Shown piece after piece: positions 63,380-64,000 of a DNA stretch of 64,000 nt (position 1 is its first letter; the number at the start of each line of letters is the position of its first letter). The position numbers and the translations under genes are program-made. Under the pieces are notes generated by a model, which was not told the origin of the DNA, did no database searches, and worked only from the letters and a program-made list of their open reading frames with translations. This stretch comes from Anoplopoma fimbria (Eukaryota > Chordata > Actinopteri > Perciformes > Anoplopomatidae). Where the stretch lies: assembly GCF_027596085.1 (NCBI RefSeq), contig NC_072465.1, forward strand, positions 20,071,207 to 20,135,206. Reading direction: 5' to 3'.

Positions 63380-63450
63380 CAACATCTGTTCAAAATTTCA
63401 GTGCAACAGACTGGCAATGCCATGCTTAGAGCCACGCTAGCGTGGACGAA
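63380..63450. mobile_element. Possible terminal piece of the 50225-50705 repeat family
   Basis: AAAATTTCAGTGCAACAGAC near 63392 and GGCAATGCCATGCTTAGAGCCACGCTAGCG around 63412-63442 recall the end of the abundant fish repeat represented at 50225-50705. Short and diverged, so tentative. Confidence 0.35.
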
Positions 63451-64000
63451 GATACCAGCAAAAAAACAAGGCTTTTGACCATCGATCCAGGTCACTTAAT
63501 TAATATCTGCATTCTAAGACCAATAAATGTTGATGGAGTGATGTTAGTTGTCCTCTAAATCAGCCAGTCATGAGCAGAAGGTGGAACAGGAGGCCCTGTG
63601 TACAAACACAGTTAAACTCACCACAGTTAAATGATCTGTTGGCTCCCTCCTTTCAGACTGGTGGTAATATCTCCTGTTATGCTCAGTCAAACAGCAGAAT
63701 GATTTATGTTAATATTCTTGCAGTTTGCCGCTTTGTTTTTACATCACCTGGCTTTTTTTTACAGTGCTTTAGGCTACTTATGTTGTGAGGTATTTGCTCT
63801 CCTTTTATTCTATGGCTTAGCTGTTTTTATACTTCTTTCTAAATAAATGGGTTTTTTTTTAAATAGGAAAAGGTACTCGTAATGAGAGAAGACAGGATTT
63901 TGAGAAAAATCTTGTTAATTTTTCTGTTTAATTTTACAAACTAGCCTCCAGCTGTCATAAGAGTCTTGCTTTGGTTGACTTGGTTGTGAATGCCAGATGG

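Larger units (their letters stand above)
57021..64000 (+). other. Presumed first intron, partial
   Basis: Begins at the GTGAGT donor and runs off the window without a convincing second coding exon. It contains homopolymer runs (A at 57206-57227, T at 57270-57281), GATGCTGATG-type repeats near 57685-57722, candidate regulatory blocks and repeat fragments listed separately. The first 650 bp remain CpG-containing. Frames at 62081-62410 and 63108-63440 lack acceptor/donor pairs or family resemblance. Confidence 0.45.

Overview
The window looks like vertebrate, most likely teleost fish, nuclear DNA. It is AT-rich and almost free of protein-coding sequence. It carries many long CA/TG, GA/CT, TA and tetranucleotide arrays, a fish L2/Rex-type LINE remnant ending in an ATCTT array, a Tc1-type MITE, and several dispersed repeats that I recognise from bony-fish genomes. 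There are no operons, ribosome-binding sites, CRISPR arrays or dense open frames, so bacterial, phage and organellar origins are unlikely.

Layout. From 1 to about 56.4 kb I see a gene-desert-like flank. Microsatellites and transposon remnants alternate with unique-looking blocks rich in TAAT/ATTA homeodomain-type motifs, which I list as candidate conserved noncoding elements. At 15.5-16.35 kb lies a strongly diverged fragment of 28S rRNA (D2 region and following core), split by about 350 bp of unrelated sequence. A 5'-truncated LINE reverse-transcriptase remnant sits at 44.7-45.8 kb. Tc1 and hAT-like MITEs lie at 39.8 and 52.9 kb.

At about 56.4-57.0 kb there is a CpG-rich 5' region. It leads to one credible coding exon, 56967-57020 on the plus strand: ATG plus 18 codons of hydrophobic, signal-peptide-like sequence ending exactly at an AAG|GTGAGT donor. 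The remaining 7 kb (57021-64000) would be its first intron, with more candidate regulatory blocks and a probable nested-transposon patch at 60.6-61.8 kb. I could not name the gene. A single signal-peptide exon beside a long desert with many candidate enhancers fits a developmentally regulated secreted or membrane protein, but that is inference.

Limits. Repeat names come from remembered family consensus patterns and not from a search. Candidate conserved elements are judged from composition and motif content only; no alignment was run. Most open frames in this window (CA-repeat VCVC/HTHT strings, chance frames of 60-150 codons) are not genes.
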